This document shows positions 5,928-6,555 of a stretch of DNA of 6,555 nt, piece by piece. Numbering within the stretch: the first letter of the stretch is position 1; each line of letters begins with the position of its first letter. Source of the stretch: JAQVSH01 sp964451605 (lineage in GTDB: Bacteria; Bacteroidota; Bacteroidia; Bacteroidales; UBA4181); assembly GCA_964451605.1 (NCBI GenBank), contig CAYVJA010000102.1:1-6555 (forward strand). Reading direction: 5' to 3'. A model generated the notes under the pieces. The model had not been told where the DNA came from. It did not search any database and saw only the letters and a program-made list of their open reading frames with translations. The position numbers and the translations under genes were made by a program.

Positions 5928-6555
5928 CACACACCCTATATCTGCTATTCACTTTAATCACAGCATGCTGCATTGATGGGGCGGTGAAAGGTCAGGAAAC
6001 CGATACGGAACCCGCCGACTATTTGGAGGAGTTGGCCGAAACATCCGATCTCTCCGAGAACCAGGCTGAGGAGTTTACGGAAGAGCTGGAAAGGTTGCGA
6101 CGCAATCCAATTCTACTGCACCAGGCCTCCGCTGTCGTGCTATCGGAGTTACCCTTTTTGGATCCTCTGCAAACGGAAAACCTCATCAACTATATCCGCC
6201 GGTACGGAGCTCCCGTTAACCTGTCGGAACTGGCCTCGGTAGAGGGTTTTTCGGAAAGGCTGGCAAGAAGAGTATTGCCCTATGTATCGTTTCACCGCAG
6301 CCGAAGCCCCAACTGGAAAGAGTCGTTTAAACAGTCTGAGAGCTCTCTTAGCAGCTCTTTTCGGTACATACTGCCACTCGAAAAGGGATATACACGCCAG
6401 TCCAAAAGTCCTTTCTCAGGAAGTCCGCTCCAACAGAGGCTGCGGGGCCGGCTGCTTCTTCCCGGAAAGGCAGAAATCGGTTTTTCGGCCGAGAAAGATG
6501 AGGGTGAACCTTTTCAATTCAGGGGTTCTGCAACACTTTACGATTATCTGTCGGG
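5921..6555 (+). CDS. Exported helix-hairpin-helix protein with predicted barrel domain, N-terminal part
   Basis: The frame is open from ATG 5921 to the right edge (211 codons plus two bases), with an in-frame TAA just upstream (5915-5917). The N-terminus MRTHTLYLLFTLITACCIDG looks like an export signal; ITAC (13-16) could be a lipobox, or cleavage could be by signal peptidase I before about Gln25. An acidic helical stretch (27-60) follows, then two helix-hairpin-helix-like units (about 61-96, with LSELPFLDPLQTENLINYIR; and 98-122, LSELASVEGFSERLARRVLP). From about 145 the pattern turns to beta strands, with the landmark GFSAEKDEGEPFQF (187-200) and RG...YDYLS. This order matches a Bacteroidota family of large proteins (several hundred residues) annotated only as helix-hairpin-helix domain-containing, whose remainder I expect to form an outer-membrane barrel. 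Function is not established; ComEA-like DNA binding is a guess from the HhH fold. Divergent from pgk. Confidence 0.8.
   Translation, partial: MRTHTLYLLFTLITACCIDGAVKGQETDTEPADYLEELAETSDLSENQAEEFTEELERLRRNPILLHQASAVVLSELPFLDPLQTENLINYIRRYGAPVNLSELASVEGFSERLARRVLPYVSFHRSRSPNWKESFKQSESSLSSSFRYILPLEKGYTRQSKSPFSGSPLQQRLRGRLLLPGKAEIGFSAEKDEGEPFQFRGSATLYDYLS

Noticed and set aside
5572..5976. Open frame of 134 codons on the plus strand over the pgk start and intergenic region
   Set aside because: Its first part is antisense to the conserved PGK N-terminus and the rest runs through the repeat cluster; it overlaps the HhH gene start in another frame.

Overview
The window reads as ordinary chromosomal DNA of a Bacteroidota bacterium, most likely of the order Bacteroidales. 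The clearest sign is promoters of the Bacteroides type (a -7 box TAnnTTTG, with a TTTG box upstream where one can be found) at 2325-2354, 1371-1378 and, on the minus strand, 5739-5746. Most starts also lack a Shine-Dalgarno sequence and sit behind A-rich or T/C-rich leaders. The gene set fits this: a Bacteroidota-type rplU-rpmA-serS cluster, a 421-residue PGK starting MQMIDNFNF, and an exported helix-hairpin-helix protein of a family I know from this phylum. Base composition looks balanced (near 50% GC by eye). Genus cannot be fixed from this sequence.

Layout, left to right: (1) The C-terminal 189 residues of a membrane protein of the 'SpecificRecomb' (Gcr-like) family run in from the left edge and end at 570. 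(2) Convergent with it, and only 8 bp away, is a YugP-type membrane zinc metallopeptidase (579-1262, minus). (3) A 150-bp divergent promoter region leads to a ten-helix EamA/DMT-type transporter (1413-2303, plus). (4) A strong Bacteroides-type promoter drives rplU (L21) and rpmA (L27), which end at a long, near-perfect intrinsic terminator (3015-3056). (5) serS (seryl-tRNA synthetase, 3083-4357, plus) converges on pgk (phosphoglycerate kinase, 4440-5705, minus), and one GC-rich hairpin with a T-tract on each side can terminate both. (6) A 215-bp divergent intergenic region holds the pgk promoter, an inverted-repeat cluster built on AATTTGCGC and a short degenerate heptad repeat. (7) A secreted helix-hairpin-helix protein (5921 to the right edge, plus) starts inside a 7-bp stem that covers its ATG; its predicted outer-membrane barrel runs out of the window.

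The genes are mainly housekeeping: translation (L21, L27, SerRS) and glycolysis (PGK), beside three envelope proteins of poorly known role. I see no mobile element, CRISPR array, rRNA, tRNA or defence system, and no gene-free stretch over 300 bp. I found no convincing new multi-gene system. The items most worth a second look are the 5793-5927 intergenic/start-site structure and the HhH-barrel protein beside it.
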